Assembly: GCA_003246205.1 (NCBI GenBank) | Contig: QKBC01000009.1 | Span: 62,001-126,000, forward strand | Source of the DNA: Flavobacterium haoranii | GTDB taxonomy: Bacteria > Bacteroidota > Bacteroidia > Flavobacteriales > Flavobacteriaceae | Length of the DNA stretch: 64,000 nucleotides | Direction: 5' to 3' | Shown: positions 42,052 through 54,382 of the stretch, piece after piece | How positions within the stretch are numbered: position 1 is the first letter of the stretch | How the letters are laid out: each line of letters starts with the position of its first letter | Translations under genes and position numbers: made by a program | The notes under the pieces: model-generated | The model's input: only the letters and a program-made list of their open reading frames with translations | What the model was told of the DNA's origin: nothing | The model's database searches: none

Positions 42052-42843
42052 ATGGAAGAAAACAAAACACGTATTAATAAATTTTTATCCGAAAGTGGAT
42101 TTTGTTCGCGTCGTGAAGCTGATAAATTGATTGAGCAGGGACGCGTGACCATTAACGGGCAAATTCCTGAAATGGGAACCAAAGTTGGACCTAATGACGA
42201 AGTACGTGTTAACGGCAAATTAATTCAAGAGAAAAAAGAGAATTTTGTGTATTTACTCTTCCACAAACCTGTTGGTATAGAATGTACCACCAACCAAAGT
42301 GTAAAAGGAAATGTTGTAGATTATATCAATTATCCGGAACGTATCTTTCCCATCGGCCGTTTAGACAAAGCCAGTGAAGGTTTATTGTTAATGACAAACG
42401 ATGGCGATATTGTAAACAAAATTCTTCGTGCTCGCAACAATCACGAAAAAGAATATATTGTAACGGTAAACAAACCCATCACTGAGCGTTTTATCCAACG
42501 TATGAGTAACGGAGTTCCGATTTTAGATACTGTTACCCGAAAATGTAAAGTAGAACAAATTAGCAAATACGTTTTTCGTATTATTCTAACTCAAGGTTTA
42601 AACCGCCAAATCCGTAGAATGTGTGAATATTTAGATTATGATGTAACGGCTTTAAAGCGCATTCGCATCATTAATATTTCACTGGATGTTCCCGTTGGAA
42701 AATATCGTGAACTTACTAAAAAAGAGCTTGAGGATTTAAATAAATTAATTGAACCTTCCAGTAAAACAGAGGAAGCCAGCTTGCCTAATACGAATAAAAG
42801 TAAATTTACCGGTAATAGAAACTATGATAAAAGAAATCGTTAG
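42052..42843 (+). CDS. rluF: 23S rRNA pseudouridine synthase, RluF/RsuA family
   Basis: The protein has about 263 residues. An S4 RNA-binding domain (7-70, 'RINKFLSESGFCSRREADKL') is followed by the RsuA-family catalytic domain with 'IFPIGRLDKASEGLLLMTND', which contains the catalytic Asp. 'QGLNRQIRRMCEYLDYDV' and the 'GIECTTN' segment after 'HKPV' favour RluF over RluB/E. The frame could start at TTG 42025, but that lies upstream of the promoter box, so ATG 42052 is used. The C-terminal tail is disordered. Confidence 0.9.
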   Translation: MEENKTRINKFLSESGFCSRREADKLIEQGRVTINGQIPEMGTKVGPNDEVRVNGKLIQEKKENFVYLLFHKPVGIECTTNQSVKGNVVDYINYPERIFPIGRLDKASEGLLLMTNDGDIVNKILRARNNHEKEYIVTVNKPITERFIQRMSNGVPILDTVTRKCKVEQISKYVFRIILTQGLNRQIRRMCEYLDYDVTALKRIRIINISLDVPVGKYRELTKKELEDLNKLIEPSSKTEEASLPNTNKSKFTGNRNYDKRNR

Positions 42844-43334
42844 ATTATTTTTACTTCCATCACATAATCATCCATTACATAACCTAAACCAATATCAATT
42901 ACTTCTTCTTTTACAGTTTTAAAACCTAATTTAGCATAAAATTGTTGTGCTTTATTATATTTATTCACATTGAGATAGATTACCTGCTGTTTTTCCTTTA
43001 AAGCTTCTTCTTTTACTTTTTCAAACAACAACTTCCCTACTCCTTTACCTTGTGTTTCGGGCAAAACATAGATTTTATGGATTTTAGTTTTATTGGGAGA
43101 GCAATTGATTTCATACGAAACAAAACCAACATATTTATCATTCTCATTTTGAACTAAATAAAAAATATGGTTATTCTTCATTTGTTCAGAAAGAGCTTCT
43201 TTAGCATAAAATGTATCGAGCATATAAGAGAGTTGTTCTGTGCTCAAAATATCTTTGTAAGCTACAGGCCAAATTTGACGAGCCAGATCATCAATAATTT
43301 CTAAATGACTTTGATTTGCCTTAATAAGTTTCAT
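42840..43334 (-). CDS. GNAT family N-acetyltransferase
   Basis: This 164-residue protein has the acetyl-CoA binding motif 'VLPETQGKGVGKLLFEKV' (Q/RxxGxG/A) preceded by 'CSPNKTKIHKIY' and followed by 'LNVNKYNKAQQFYAKLGF'. This is the common GNAT layout. Substrate unknown. Its last four bases overlap the rluF end on the other strand. Confidence 0.9.
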   Translation of the reverse strand: MKLIKANQSHLEIIDDLARQIWPVAYKDILSTEQLSYMLDTFYAKEALSEQMKNNHIFYLVQNENDKYVGFVSYEINCSPNKTKIHKIYVLPETQGKGVGKLLFEKVKEEALKEKQQVIYLNVNKYNKAQQFYAKLGFKTVKEEVIDIGLGYVMDDYVMEVKII

Positions 43335-43360
43335 TCAATGTTTTTTTAACAAAAATAAAA

Positions 43361-43388
43361 AAGTCCCGTTATTTACGAGACTTTATTT
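43361..43388 (-). terminator. Terminator of the DUF3467 gene
   Basis: The stem AAGTC-CG/CG-GACTT has one mismatch, with A-rich flanks giving a minus-strand T-run. It lies just after the DUF3467 stop. Confidence 0.6.
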
Positions 43389-43393
43389 AAACT

Positions 43394-43714
43394 TTATGCT
43401 TGTCCGGTCGGACCGAAATTCAACGGAATATTAGGTGTTTCTCCTTCTTTTATTTCACCATGTTGCGCTTCAAAACGTCTTACATTTTCAGCTAAAGCTT
43501 TTAAAAGCCTTTTAGCATGTTGTGGTGTCAAAACAATACGTGATTTCACTTTTGCTTTTGGCACTCCCGGCATAATTGAAACAAAATCTACTACAAACTC
43601 ACTATTAGAATGGTTAATAATAGCTAAATTAGAATAGATTCCTTCAGCTGTTTTTTCATCCAATTCAATATTGATTTGGCCTTGTTGCTGGTTATTATTA
43701 TTATTATTTTCCAT
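43394..43714 (-). CDS. DUF3467 family protein
   Basis: This 106-residue protein starts with an Asn/Gln tract. The DUF3467 core includes 'GIYSNLAIINHSNSEFVVDF', 'PGVPKAKVKSRIVLTPQHAK' and 'LLKALAENVRRFEAQHG'. It is a small cytoplasmic protein common in Bacteroidetes, of unknown role. Its position just after rpoC is typical of the group. Confidence 0.88.
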   Translation of the reverse strand: MENNNNNNQQQGQINIELDEKTAEGIYSNLAIINHSNSEFVVDFVSIMPGVPKAKVKSRIVLTPQHAKRLLKALAENVRRFEAQHGEIKEGETPNIPLNFGPTGQA

Positions 43715-43733
43715 ACGTATAAAGTTAAAAAAA

Positions 43734-43756
43734 CCTAACAGAATTTTTCTGTTAGG
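43734..43756 (-). terminator. Terminator after rpoC
   Basis: The perfect 8-bp stem CCTAACAG/CTGTTAGG has a minus-strand T-run, 22 bases after the rpoC stop codon. Confidence 0.82.
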
Positions 43757-43778
43757 CTTTTGTTATATTAGGCTTACA

Positions 43779-46700
43779 TTAGAAATTAAATTCTTCTTTT
43801 GCTGCCATCAATTCGCTATACTCTTCTTTAGAACCTACAATAATGTTATCGTATTCTCTCATACCTGTACCAGCAGGAATTCTGTGTCCAACGATTACAT
43901 TTTCTTTCAATCCTTCAAGTGTATCTACTTTACCTGCTACAGCAGCCTCATTTAACACTTTTGTAGTTTCCTGGAAGGAAGCTGCAGAGATAAACGATTT
44001 TGTTTGTAATGATGCTCTTGTAATACCTTGTAAAATTGGTGTTGCCGTTGCCGGAATAACATCACGAGCTACCACTAAGTTTTTATCATTACGTTTCAAT
44101 AACGAATTCTCATCGCGTAATTGACGAGGTGTCACAATTTGACCCGGTTTAAGGGTATCTGAATCACCCGCATCTTCAACCACTTTCATTCCATATAATT
44201 TATCATTTTCAACGATAAAGTCAGAAGTATGAGCTAATTGATCTTCCAAGAATAAGGTATCTCCCGGATCTTCAATTCTAACTTTACGCATCATTTGACG
44301 AATTACCACTTCAAAGTGTTTGTCGTTGATTTTTACCCCTTGTAAACGGTAAACCTCTTGAATTTCGTTAACCAAATACTGTTGTACAGCAGAAGGTCCT
44401 TTAATTCTTAAGATATCTTCCGGAGTAATTGCTCCATCAGACAATGGCATACCTGCTTTTACGAAGTCGTTCTCTTGTACTAAGATTTGGTTAGAAAGTT
44501 TTACTAAGTATTTCTTCACTTCACCAAATTTAGACTCGATAGCAATCTCACGGTTACCTCTTTTAATTTTACCGAAAGTAACAACACCGTCGATTTCTGA
44601 AACAACAGCCGGGTTTGATGGGTTACGAGCTTCTAATAACTCGGTAATTCTTGGCAAACCTCCTGTAATATCTCCTGCTTTCGAAGAACGACGAGGAATT
44701 TTAACTAAAATCTTACCTGCTTTAATTTTCTCTCCATCATCAACCATTAAGTGAGCTCCTACCGGTAAGTTGTATGAACGAATCAACTCTCCGTCTTTAC
44801 CGTAAATATGTAAAGTAGGAATCAATTTTTTGTTACGGGCTTCCGAAATTACTTTTTCTTGGAAACCTGTTTGCTCATCGATCTCAACTAAGAAAGTTTC
44901 ACCTTGCTTAATATCTTCATATTCAACTTTACCTGTAAACTCAGAAATGATTACCCCATTATAAGGATCCCATTTACAGATTGCAGTTCCTTTTTCAACT
45001 ACATCACCGTCATTCACAAAAATATATGAACCATAAGGGATGTGGTGTGTATTTAATACAATACCTGTTTTAGCATCTATTAATTTCAACTCTGTAGAAC
45101 GAGAAATTACAATGTCAACAACATTTCCTTCATTGTCTTCTCCTTTTACAGTTTTTAAATCTTCGATTTCTAAACGTCCGGCAAATTTAGTAACGATACC
45201 TGACTCTTCAGATAATCCACCAGCAACACCACCCACGTGGAATGTACGAAGTGTTAACTGTGTACCTGGCTCACCAATTGATTGTGCAGCAATAACACCT
45301 ACGGCTTCACCTTTTTGAGTCATTTTACCAGTTGCTAAGTTTCTACCGTAACATTTAGCACAGATACCTTTTTCAGCTTCACAAGTCAATGGAGAACGAA
45401 CTTCAACGCTTTCTAACGGAGAAGCGTCAATTCTCTTGATTACTGCTTCAGTGATTTCTTCACCGGCAGGAACAATAACTTCTGAAGTTAACGGATCTAC
45501 TACATCATGAAGTGCAACACGACCTAAGATTCTTTCTCCTAAAGTTTCAACAATCTCTTCATTTTTCTTAAGTGCAGTTACTTCAATACCTCTTAAAGTA
45601 CCACAATCAACAGAATTTACAATTACATCTTGAGAAACGTCATGTAATCTTCTGGTTAAGTACCCTGCATCGGCTGTTTTTAACGCTGTATCGGCAAGAC
45701 CTTTACGAGCACCGTGCGTAGAGATAAAATATTCTAAAATCGATAATCCTTCTTTAAAGTTTGAAAGAATCGGGTTTTCAATAATTTCACCACCACCAGC
45801 AGTTGATTTTTTAGGTTTAGCCATCAAACCACGCATACCGGTTAACTGACGAATCTGTTCTTTTGAACCCCTCGCTCCAGAATCTAACATCATAAATACT
45901 GAGTTAAATCCTTGTTGGTCTTCGCGAATGTTTTTCATTGCTAATTCTGTTAACAATGCATTTGTTGAAGTCCAAACATCAATTACCTGATTGTAACGTT
46001 CGTTGTTAGTAATAAGTCCCATGTTATAGTTCATGGTAATTCCAGCAACTTGTTCGTTTGCATCAGCAATCAATTGTTGTTTTTGATCAGGAATCTTAAT
46101 ATCCCCCAATGAGAATGATAATCCTCCTTGGAATGCAAAACGATATCCCATATTTTTAATATCATCTAAGAAAGCAGCTGTTGTAGGAACATCTGTTACA
46201 CCTAAAATCTTACCAATAATATCACGTAGTGATTTTTTAGTTAATACTTCATTGATGTAACCTGCTTGTTCCGGCACTACTTCATTAAACAATACTCTAC
46301 CGGCAGTAGTTTGGATAATTTGATAGGTCAATTCTCCATTTTCGTTAAAATCTTTGGCTCTTACTTTAACACGAGCGTTTAGATCTAACTTACCTTCATT
46401 GATAGCAATATGAACTTCCTCAACTGAATAGAACGTTTGTCCTTCTCCTTTAATTGGATTTTGAGGGCTTGAAAGCCTTTCTTTAGTCATATAATACAAT
46501 CCAAGAACCATGTCCTGAGATGGTACCGTAATTGGTGCACCATTGGCAGGATTCAAGATATTGTGAGATGCTAACATTAATAACTGTGCTTCCAGAATTG
46601 CTTCCGGACCTAAAGGCAAGTGAACCGCCATCTGGTCACCATCGAAATCGGCATTAAATGCCGTACAAGTCAATGGGTGTAATTGAATTGCTTTACCTTC

Positions 46701-48077
46701 AATTAGTTTTGGCTGGAACGCTTGAATACCTAAACGGTGAAGCGTAGGAGCACGGTTTAGCATTACAGGATGACCTTTAATTACATTTTCCAGGATATCC
46801 CATACTACAGGTTCTTTTTTATCAATGATTTTTTTAGCTGACTTAACTGTTTTAACAATACCTCTTTCAATTAACTTACGAATTACAAAAGGCTTGTATA
46901 ATTCAGCTGCCATATCTTTTGGCAAACCACACTCATACATTTTCAATTCAGGTCCAACAACAATTACCGAACGAGCAGAATAATCCACACGTTTACCTAA
47001 TAAGTTTTGACGGAAACGTCCTTGTTTACCTTTTAATGAATCTGATAATGATTTTAATGGTCTGTTTGATTCTGTTTTAACAGCAGAAGCTTTTCTTGTA
47101 TTATCGAATAATGAATCAACAGCTTCCTGTAACATACGTTTTTCATTACGTAAAATTACTTCCGGAGCTTTGATTTCCATCAATCGTTTTAAACGATTAT
47201 TACGGATAATTACACGACGATATAAATCATTTAAATCTGAAGTTGCAAAACGACCTCCATCTAGTGGCACTAACGGACGTAATTCAGGTGGAATAACCGG
47301 AATCACTTTCAAAATCATCCATTCCGGACGATTTTCTCTGTTTTGGTTAGCCTCACGGAAAGACTCAACCACTTGAAGACGTTTTAAAGCTTCTGTTTTA
47401 CGTTGTTTAGATGTTTCATTATTAGCTGCATGTCGCAATTCAAATGATAATTCATCTAAATTAATACGTGACAATAAATCCATAATACATTCTGCTCCCA
47501 TTTTGGCAACGAACTTATTCGGATCATTATCATCTAGATATTGGTTTTCCATTGGAAGAGTATCCAAAATATTCAAGTACTCTTCTTCTGTTAAGAAATC
47601 TAATCTATTTAAAGTTTCTCCTTCCGGTCCTTTAGCGATACCTGGTTGAATTACTACATATCTTTCGTAGTAAATAATCATATCTAATTTCTTAGATGGT
47701 AAGCCTAAAAGGTATCCAATTTTATTTGGTAACGAACGAAAATACCAGATATGAGCAATCGGCACTACTAAATTAATATGTCCTACTCTATCTCTACGTA
47801 CTTTCTTTTCTGTTACTTCAACACCACATCGGTCACAAACGATTCCTTTGTAACGAATTCTTTTATATTTACCACAAGCACATTCGTAATCTTTTACCGG
47901 ACCGAAAATACGCTCACAGAAAAGCCCATCTCTTTCCGGTTTGTGAGTACGATAGTTAATTGTTTCCGGTTTTAAAACCTCACCTCTGGATTCTGCTAAA
48001 ATAGACTCCGGAGATGCTAAACCTATCGTGATTCTGTTAAATCTTTTAACGGTGTTTTTATCTTTTAATCTTGTCAT
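43779..48077 (-). CDS. rpoC: DNA-directed RNA polymerase subunit beta'
   Basis: This 1432-residue protein has N-terminal zinc-finger cysteines in 'CACGKYKR' and '[10 protein letters not shown]'. The active-site Mg motif is '[12 protein letters not shown]' near residue 475, and the trigger-loop/bridge-helix region includes '[19 protein letters not shown]'. The second zinc site is '[19 protein letters not shown]'. It is the last gene of the rpl-rpo cluster, 75 bases after rpoB, and is followed by a terminator. Confidence 0.98.
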   Translation of the reverse strand: MTRLKDKNTVKRFNRITIGLASPESILAESRGEVLKPETINYRTHKPERDGLFCERIFGPVKDYECACGKYKRIRYKGIVCDRCGVEVTEKKVRRDRVGHINLVVPIAHIWYFRSLPNKIGYLLGLPSKKLDMIIYYERYVVIQPGIAKGPEGETLNRLDFLTEEEYLNILDTLPMENQYLDDNDPNKFVAKMGAECIMDLLSRINLDELSFELRHAANNETSKQRKTEALKRLQVVESFREANQNRENRPEWMILKVIPVIPPELRPLVPLDGGRFATSDLNDLYRRVIIRNNRLKRLMEIKAPEVILRNEKRMLQEAVDSLFDNTRKASAVKTESNRPLKSLSDSLKGKQGRFRQNLLGKRVDYSARSVIVVGPELKMYECGLPKDMAAELYKPFVIRKLIERGIVKTVKSAKKIIDKKEPVVWDILENVIKGHPVMLNRAPTLHRLGIQAFQPKLIEGKAIQLHPLTCTAFNADFDGDQMAVHLPLGPEAILEAQLLMLASHNILNPANGAPITVPSQDMVLGLYYMTKERLSSPQNPIKGEGQTFYSVEEVHIAINEGKLDLNARVKVRAKDFNENGELTYQIIQTTAGRVLFNEVVPEQAGYINEVLTKKSLRDIIGKILGVTDVPTTAAFLDDIKNMGYRFAFQGGLSFSLGDIKIPDQKQQLIADANEQVAGITMNYNMGLITNNERYNQVIDVWTSTNALLTELAMKNIREDQQGFNSVFMMLDSGARGSKEQIRQLTGMRGLMAKPKKSTAGGGEIIENPILSNFKEGLSILEYFISTHGARKGLADTALKTADAGYLTRRLHDVSQDVIVNSVDCGTLRGIEVTALKKNEEIVETLGERILGRVALHDVVDPLTSEVIVPAGEEITEAVIKRIDASPLESVEVRSPLTCEAEKGICAKCYGRNLATGKMTQKGEAVGVIAAQSIGEPGTQLTLRTFHVGGVAGGLSEESGIVTKFAGRLEIEDLKTVKGEDNEGNVVDIVISRSTELKLIDAKTGIVLNTHHIPYGSYIFVNDGDVVEKGTAICKWDPYNGVIISEFTGKVEYEDIKQGETFLVEIDEQTGFQEKVISEARNKKLIPTLHIYGKDGELIRSYNLPVGAHLMVDDGEKIKAGKILVKIPRRSSKAGDITGGLPRITELLEARNPSNPAVVSEIDGVVTFGKIKRGNREIAIESKFGEVKKYLVKLSNQILVQENDFVKAGMPLSDGAITPEDILRIKGPSAVQQYLVNEIQEVYRLQGVKINDKHFEVVIRQMMRKVRIEDPGDTLFLEDQLAHTSDFIVENDKLYGMKVVEDAGDSDTLKPGQIVTPRQLRDENSLLKRNDKNLVVARDVIPATATPILQGITRASLQTKSFISAASFQETTKVLNEAAVAGKVDTLEGLKENVIVGHRIPAGTGMREYDNIIVGSKEEYSELMAAKEEFNF

Positions 48078-48152
48078 GATATGAATGCTATCGATTTTGT
48101 AAAAAACGTTAAACGTTATAAAGGGGAGTATTTTTCAATACTCCCTGAAAAA

Positions 48153-51100
48153 TTATTCTTCTAATCTGATGTCTAATCCAAGACCTTTAAGTTCATGCAT
48201 CAATACGTTGAATGACTCTGGTAATCCTGGTTCCGGCATAGTTTCACCCTTAACAATTGCTTCGTAAGTTTTAGCTCTACCCATTACGTCATCAGATTTA
48301 ACCGTTAAGATTTCTCTCAAGGTACTTGAAGCTCCATAAGCCTCAAGAGCCCAAACCTCCATCTCTCCGAAACGCTGACCTCCAAATTGAGCTTTACCTC
48401 CTAATGGTTGTTGCGTAATCAATGAGTATGGACCAATAGAACGTGCGTGCATTTTATCATCAACCATGTGTCCTAATTTCAGCATATAAATTACACCTAC
48501 AGTCGCTGGTTGGTGGAAACGTTCACCTGTTCCTCCATCGTATAAATAGGTATGACCAAATCTTGGAATTCCTGCTTCGTCAGTTAATGCATTAATTTGA
48601 TCTAATGTTGCTCCATCAAAAATAGGTGTTGCAAACTTCTTACCTAATTTTAATCCTGCCCAACCTAAAACAGTTTCATAAATCTGACCGATATTCATAC
48701 GCGATGGTACCCCTAGCGGATTCAATACGATATCTACCGGTGTTCCGTCTTCTAAGAAAGGCATGTCTTCCTGACGAACAATTTTTGCCACAATACCTTT
48801 GTTACCGTGACGACCCGCCATTTTATCTCCTACTTTTAATTTACGTTTTTTAGCAATATAAACTTTCGCTAATTTCAAAATTCCTGACGGTAACTCATCT
48901 CCAACTGTAATGGTGAATTTTTCTCTTCTCAACCAGCCTTGTAAATCATTTAATTTGATTTTATAGTTGTGAACTAAGTCATTTACCATTTTGTTAGTTG
49001 TATCATCAGTTGTCCATTGCCCTTTAGTTAAGTGTGCAAAATCTTCAACAGATTGTAACATCTTTTTAGTGAATTTTTTACCTTTTGGTAAAACTTCTTC
49101 ACCTAAATCATTCAGTACTCCTTGTGATGTTTTACCATCTACAATTAGGAATAATTTATCGATTAATTTATCTTTTAACTCGTTGTATTTTACTTCAAAT
49201 TCTACATCAAGTTTTTCGATATCTTCTTTATCTTTTGAACGCTTGCGTTTATCTTTAACTGCTTTAGCAAACAATTTTTTATCTAAAACAACTCCTCGTA
49301 ATGATGGAGAAGCTTTTAATGAAGCATCTTTTACGTCTCCTGCTTTATCACCAAAGATTGCACGTAACAATTTTTCTTCCGGTGTCGGATCTGATTCTCC
49401 TTTTGGTGTAATTTTACCAATTAAAATATCACCAGGTTTTACTTCAGCTCCGATACGGATCATACCGTTTTCATCCAAATCTTTAGTAGCTTCTTCAGAA
49501 ACGTTTGGAATATCATTTGTCAATTCTTCGTTACCTAATTTTGTATCACGAACTTCCAAAGAATAATCATCTACGTGAATTGAAGTAAAGATGTCATCAC
49601 GAACTACTTTTTCAGAAATTACAATTGCATCCTCGAAATTATATCCTTTCCAAGGCATGAACGCAACCTGTAAATTTCTACCTAAAGCTAATTCTCCGCT
49701 TTGCGTTGCATATCCTTCACAAAGTACTTGTCCTTTTGTTACTCTGTTTCCTTTTCTAACGATAGGTTTCAAGTTAATGGAAGTACTTTGGTTTGTTTTT
49801 CTGAATTTAATCAACTGGTATGTTTTTTCATCGTCGTCAAAACTTACCATTCTTTCTTCATCAGTTCTATCGTATTTGATAGTAATTTTGTTAGCATCAA
49901 CATAAGTAACGACACCCTCTCCTTCAGCATTTATCAATACTCTTGAGTCAGAAGCTACTTGACGCTCTAAACCTGTACCCACGATTGGAGACTCAGGTCG
50001 TAATAATGGAACTGCCTGACGCATCATGTTTGATCCCATCAATGCACGGTTCGCATCATCATGCTCTAAGAAAGGAATCAACGAAGCTGAAATAGAAGCA
50101 ATTTGATTTGGAGCAACGTCTGTATAATTAACAACTGTTGGTTCCACAACCGGGAAATCTCCTTCTTCACGGGCAATTACTTTTTCAGCCGTAATTTTCC
50201 CGTTTTCATCCATTTCAATATTAGCCTGTGCAATTAATTTTCCTTCTTCTTCTTCAGCACTTAAATAGATAGGCTCATCTTTCAAATCCACTACTCCATT
50301 TTCAACTTTACGATAAGGAGTTTCAATGAATCCCATTCCGTTTACTTTAGCATAAACTCCAAGAGAAGAAATCAAACCAATGTTTGGTCCCTCTGGCGTT
50401 TCAATCGGACATAAACGACCGTAGTGCGTATAGTGAACGTCACGAACCTCGAATCCTGCTCTTTCTCTGGATAAACCACCAGGTCCTAAAGCTGATAAAC
50501 GACGTTTGTGTGTAATCTCTGCCAATGGATTAGTTTGATCCATAAACTGAGATAACTGATTGGTTCCGAAGAACGAATTAATTACTGAAGATAATGTTTT
50601 AGCATTGATCAAATCAATCGGTGTAAACACCTCATTATCACGAACATTCATACGTTCACGAATAGTACGTGCCATACGAGCTAAACCAACACCAAATTGT
50701 GCTGAAAGCTGTTCTCCAACTGTTCTTACACGACGATTTGATAAGTGGTCAATATCATCAATCTCTGCTTTTGAGTTGATCAACTCAATCAAATATTTAA
50801 CGATTGTAATGATATCTTCCTTAGTTAAAACTTGTTTATCCATAGGAATATCCAAGCCTAACTTTTTGTTCATTCTATAACGACCCACATCACCTAAATT
50901 GTAACGTTGATCTGAAAAGAATAATTTATCTATAATACCGCGAGCTGTTTCTTCATCAGGTGGTTCTGCATTACGCAACTGACGATAAATGTGCTCTACA
51001 GCTTCTTTTTCTGAGTTTGTAGGGTCTTTTTGTAACGTATTATGGATAATGGTATAATCTGCTGCATTGTTATCCTCTTTATGCAAAAGGATAGTTTTAA

Positions 51101-51968
51101 CATCAGCTTCAATAATTTCCTCAACGTTATCTTTGTCTAAAATAGTATCACGATCTAAAATGATCTCATTACGTTCAATTGATACTACTTCTCCTGTATC
51201 TTCATCTACGAAGTCTTCATGCCATGTATTTAAAACACGCGCAGCAAGTCTTCTTCCTATATATTTTTTTATTCCTGATTTAGAAACTTTAATTTCTTCT
51301 GCAAGGTCAAAAATTTCTAAAATATCTTTATCTCTTTCAAAACCGATAGCACGGAAAAGTGTTGTAACCGGTAATTTTTTCTTTCTATCGATATAAGCAT
51401 ACATTACACTGTTGATGTCTGTAGCAAATTCGATCCAAGAACCTTTAAAAGGAATAATTCTGGCAGAATATAATTTTGTTCCGTTTGCGTGGAACGACTG
51501 TCCAAAGAACACACCAGGAGATCTATGTAACTGAGAAACTACAACCCTTTCAGCTCCGTTGATAACGAAAGTACCACTTGGAGTCATGTAAGGTATAGTA
51601 CCTAAATATACATCTTGAACAATAGTTTCGAAATCTTCGTGTTCAGGATCTGTACAATACAATTTCAATCTAGCCTTTAGAGGTACGCTATACGTTAAAC
51701 CTCTATCAATACACTCTTCTATTGTATAACGAGGTGGATCGATAAAATAATCTAGAAATTCTAATACGAATTGATTTCTTGTATCCGTAATTGGAAAATT
51801 TTCCATGAAGGTATTATAAAGACCTTCATTACTTCTTTCATCTGATTTCGTTTCTAATTGGAAAAAATCCTTAAACGATTTCACCTGAATATCCAAAAAG
51901 TCAGGATAATTAGGAATGTTCTTTGTAGAAGCAAAATTTAATCTTTGAGTCTGATTAGCAATCATCAA
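48153..51968 (-). CDS. rpoB: DNA-directed RNA polymerase subunit beta
   Basis: This 1271-residue protein has the rifampicin-binding region '[19 protein letters not shown]' with '[14 protein letters not shown]' and '[13 protein letters not shown]' next to it. '[12 protein letters not shown]', '[12 protein letters not shown]' and '[18 protein letters not shown]' lie near the end. The first two codons are both ATG, so the start is uncertain by one residue. It is preceded by a 245-bp gap after rplL with a large hairpin. Confidence 0.98.
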   Translation of the reverse strand: MMIANQTQRLNFASTKNIPNYPDFLDIQVKSFKDFFQLETKSDERSNEGLYNTFMENFPITDTRNQFVLEFLDYFIDPPRYTIEECIDRGLTYSVPLKARLKLYCTDPEHEDFETIVQDVYLGTIPYMTPSGTFVINGAERVVVSQLHRSPGVFFGQSFHANGTKLYSARIIPFKGSWIEFATDINSVMYAYIDRKKKLPVTTLFRAIGFERDKDILEIFDLAEEIKVSKSGIKKYIGRRLAARVLNTWHEDFVDEDTGEVVSIERNEIILDRDTILDKDNVEEIIEADVKTILLHKEDNNAADYTIIHNTLQKDPTNSEKEAVEHIYRQLRNAEPPDEETARGIIDKLFFSDQRYNLGDVGRYRMNKKLGLDIPMDKQVLTKEDIITIVKYLIELINSKAEIDDIDHLSNRRVRTVGEQLSAQFGVGLARMARTIRERMNVRDNEVFTPIDLINAKTLSSVINSFFGTNQLSQFMDQTNPLAEITHKRRLSALGPGGLSRERAGFEVRDVHYTHYGRLCPIETPEGPNIGLISSLGVYAKVNGMGFIETPYRKVENGVVDLKDEPIYLSAEEEEGKLIAQANIEMDENGKITAEKVIAREEGDFPVVEPTVVNYTDVAPNQIASISASLIPFLEHDDANRALMGSNMMRQAVPLLRPESPIVGTGLERQVASDSRVLINAEGEGVVTYVDANKITIKYDRTDEERMVSFDDDEKTYQLIKFRKTNQSTSINLKPIVRKGNRVTKGQVLCEGYATQSGELALGRNLQVAFMPWKGYNFEDAIVISEKVVRDDIFTSIHVDDYSLEVRDTKLGNEELTNDIPNVSEEATKDLDENGMIRIGAEVKPGDILIGKITPKGESDPTPEEKLLRAIFGDKAGDVKDASLKASPSLRGVVLDKKLFAKAVKDKRKRSKDKEDIEKLDVEFEVKYNELKDKLIDKLFLIVDGKTSQGVLNDLGEEVLPKGKKFTKKMLQSVEDFAHLTKGQWTTDDTTNKMVNDLVHNYKIKLNDLQGWLRREKFTITVGDELPSGILKLAKVYIAKKRKLKVGDKMAGRHGNKGIVAKIVRQEDMPFLEDGTPVDIVLNPLGVPSRMNIGQIYETVLGWAGLKLGKKFATPIFDGATLDQINALTDEAGIPRFGHTYLYDGGTGERFHQPATVGVIYMLKLGHMVDDKMHARSIGPYSLITQQPLGGKAQFGGQRFGEMEVWALEAYGASSTLREILTVKSDDVMGRAKTYEAIVKGETMPEPGLPESFNVLMHELKGLGLDIRLEE

Positions 51969-52152
51969 TGGACAAATTTTTGATTTAAAAAAGTAATTTT
52001 TCGTGTCAGAAACACTATGTAATTTATACTTCCTTTAAAAAATAATCAATACATCTTTAAAAATAAACCAGGAAAGTTAGTTTGTTTTCTTTCTTCGTAT
52101 TGGCTACTATATATATTTGTACAAAAAGACAAAATCTTTTTATACGCAAAAT

Positions 52153-52190
52153 GGTTTAGGCCTTTGAGATGTTATCTCAAGGCCTAAACC
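52153..52190 (-). promoter_or_regulatory. Large hairpin between rplL and rpoB
   Basis: The arms GGTTTAGGCCTTTGAGAT and ATCTCAAGGCCTAAACC form a 17-bp stem with one bulged base and a 3-base loop. The minus-strand tail (ATTTTG) is a weak T-run. It is therefore probably a partial terminator, attenuator or RNase processing site between the ribosomal and polymerase genes. Confidence 0.65.
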
Positions 52191-52213
52191 TGGTTTTTTT
52201 ACCTAAGTTTAAC

Positions 52214-52582
52214 TTATTTAAGCTCAACTACAGCACCTGCTTCTTCTAAAGATTTTTTAAGACCTTCAGCCTCATCTTTAGAAACTCCTTCTTTAATGTT
52301 AGCCGGAGCAGAATCTACGATATCTTTAGCTTCTTTCAATCCTAAACCAGTTAATTCTTTAACTGCTTTTACAACTGCTAATTTAGAAGCACCAGCATCT
52401 TTTAATACTACTGTAAATTCAGTTTGTTCTTCAGCAGCAGCAGCATCACCACCTCCAGCTACAACTACTGCAGCAGCAGCAGGCTCGATACCATACTCAT
52501 CTTTTAATATTGTTGCTAATTCGTTAACTTCTTTAACTGTTAAGTTAACTAATTGTTCTGCGAATTGTTTTAAATCTGCCAT
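52214..52582 (-). CDS. rplL: 50S ribosomal protein L7/L12
   Basis: This 122-residue protein has an N-terminal dimerisation helix, an Ala/Gly-rich hinge (about 35-52) and a C-terminal factor-binding domain with '[20 protein letters not shown]'. It forms the ribosomal stalk with L10. It lies downstream of rplJ in the usual order. Confidence 0.97.
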   Translation of the reverse strand: MADLKQFAEQLVNLTVKEVNELATILKDEYGIEPAAAAVVVAGGGDAAAAEEQTEFTVVLKDAGASKLAVVKAVKELTGLGLKEAKDIVDSAPANIKEGVSKDEAEGLKKSLEEAGAVVELK

Positions 52583-52645
52583 TTTTCTATCTTTTAATTT
52601 TGTAAAATATAATAATTTATTTGTGCGTTCTTTTCATTTAAGAAA

Positions 52646-53146
52646 TTACTCAGCAGCAGCTTCTTCTTTTCCTTCTTGGTTTTGAAGAGCAGCAATAACT
52701 CTTTGAGCAGGAGATTGAAGTAATCCGATGATCTCAGCAATAACTTCTTCTCTAGATTTGATAGCAACTAATGCATCTAATTGATTATCTCCAATGTAAA
52801 TTTCTTCATTAATATAAGCTCCTTTTAATAAGGGTTTATCGCTTTTTTTACGGAACTCTTTAATAACTTTTGCAGGCCCATTAGCTGTTTCTGCAATCAT
52901 AATTGAAGTATTTCCTTTTAATACTGTAGGCAATTCACCATAATTAGCTTCAGAAGCTTCCATTGCTTTGTCTAACAATGTGTTCTTAACTACTTCCAAT
53001 TTAATTCCAGCTTTAAAACAAGCTCTTCTTAAGTTAGAAGTTGTATCTGCATCAAGTCCTGAAATGTCTGCTAAATACAAAACATTTACACCCGCTAACT
53101 GTGCAGTTAAATCTTCAATAGCAATTGCTTTTTCTTCTCTAGTCAT
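52646..53146 (-). CDS. rplJ: 50S ribosomal protein L10
   Basis: This 166-residue protein binds 23S rRNA and carries the L7/L12 dimers. 'VLYLADISGLDADTTSNLRR' and 'LEVVKNTLLDKAME' mark its rRNA-binding domain. The C-terminal helix for L12 ends in 'KEEAAAE'. No obvious L10 leader structure was resolved in the 25-base gap after rplA. Confidence 0.96.
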   Translation of the reverse strand: MTREEKAIAIEDLTAQLAGVNVLYLADISGLDADTTSNLRRACFKAGIKLEVVKNTLLDKAMEASEANYGELPTVLKGNTSIMIAETANGPAKVIKEFRKKSDKPLLKGAYINEEIYIGDNQLDALVAIKSREEVIAEIIGLLQSPAQRVIAALQNQEGKEEAAAE

Positions 53147-53171
53147 GATACTAAAAATTTTTAACTACCAA

Positions 53172-53861
53172 TTATACAGCTTTAGGATCTAAAGCAATAG
53201 CAGGACTCATTGTACTTGATAAGTGGATAGACTTAATATAAGTACCTTTAGCTGCAGTTGGTTTTAATTTGATTAATGTTTGAATAATTTCGTGAGCGTT
53301 GTCATAGATTTTATCAGCATCAAAAGATACTTTTCCTATTCCTGCATGTACGATACCAGTTTTATCAACTTTAAAGTCAATTTTACCAGCTTTAACTTCT
53401 TGAACAGCTTTAGCAACATCCATTGTTACAGTACCTGTTTTAGGGTTTGGCATTAAACCTCTAGGACCTAAAATACGTCCTAACGGACCTAATTTACCCA
53501 TAACAGCAGGCATAGTGATGATTACATCAACATCTGTCCAACCGTCTTTGATTTTTTGTAAATATTCGTCCAAACCTACATAATCAGCTCCTGCAGCTTG
53601 TGCTTCAGCTTCTTTATCTGGAGTTACAAGCGCTAAAACGCGAGTATCTTTACCTGTTCCATGAGGCAATGTAACCACACCTCTAACCATTTGATTCGCT
53701 TTTCTAGGGTCTACACCAAGACGAACAGCGATGTCTACAGACTCATCAAATTTTGCAGCAGCTACCTCTTTAATCAATGCAGAAGCATCTTTTAAAGTGT
53801 ATAATCTGTTTTTCTCAATTTTTGATGCAGCCTCTTTTTGCTTTTTAGTCAATTTTGCCAT
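53172..53861 (-). CDS. rplA: 50S ribosomal protein L1
   Basis: The protein has 229 residues. '[20 protein letters not shown]' and '[13 protein letters not shown]'-type segments, '[19 protein letters not shown]' and '[20 protein letters not shown]' are typical of bacterial L1. It forms the L1 stalk at the E site. It begins 18 bases after rplK. Confidence 0.97.
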   Translation of the reverse strand: MAKLTKKQKEAASKIEKNRLYTLKDASALIKEVAAAKFDESVDIAVRLGVDPRKANQMVRGVVTLPHGTGKDTRVLALVTPDKEAEAQAAGADYVGLDEYLQKIKDGWTDVDVIITMPAVMGKLGPLGRILGPRGLMPNPKTGTVTMDVAKAVQEVKAGKIDFKVDKTGIVHAGIGKVSFDADKIYDNAHEIIQTLIKLKPTAAKGTYIKSIHLSSTMSPAIALDPKAV

Positions 53862-53879
53862 GTCTAATTCATTTAACGA

Positions 53880-54317
53880 TTAAAAAGGAGCATCTCCTGT
53901 TACTGTAATACCCATAGATCTTGCAGTTCCAGCTACCATACTCATTGCTTTTTCAATTGTAAAAGCATTTAAGTCAGGCATTTTGTCTTCTGCAATCGCT
54001 TTGATTTGATCCCAAGTAACATTAGCTACTTTTTTACGATTAGGTTCTCCTGAACCAGACTTTACTTTAGCCGCTTCTAATAATTGTACAGCAGCCGGTG
54101 GCGTTTTAACAACAAAGTCAAAAGACTTGTCTTTGTACACAGTAATTTGTACTGGTAACACTTTGCCGGGTTTATCTTGAGTTCTAGCATTAAATTGCTT
54201 ACAGAACTCCATGATGTTAACCCCAGCAGCCCCCAAAGCAGGTCCAACCGGTGGCGAAGGATTCGCAGCACCTCCCTTAACTTGTAGTTTAACTACTTTA
54301 CTAACTTCTTTTGCCAT
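53880..54317 (-). CDS. rplK: 50S ribosomal protein L11
   Basis: This 145-residue protein has '[20 protein letters not shown]' near the start. Its C-terminal rRNA-binding part includes '[20 protein letters not shown]'. It binds the GTPase-associated centre of 23S rRNA. It lies between nusG and rplA in conserved order. Confidence 0.97.
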   Translation of the reverse strand: MAKEVSKVVKLQVKGGAANPSPPVGPALGAAGVNIMEFCKQFNARTQDKPGKVLPVQITVYKDKSFDFVVKTPPAAVQLLEAAKVKSGSGEPNRKKVANVTWDQIKAIAEDKMPDLNAFTIEKAMSMVAGTARSMGITVTGDAPF

Positions 54318-54382
54318 TTTTAAAAAAATTTAGCACATCTAAACAATTGGAAGCGAAGATGTGAATGTATATGTAACAAAAA

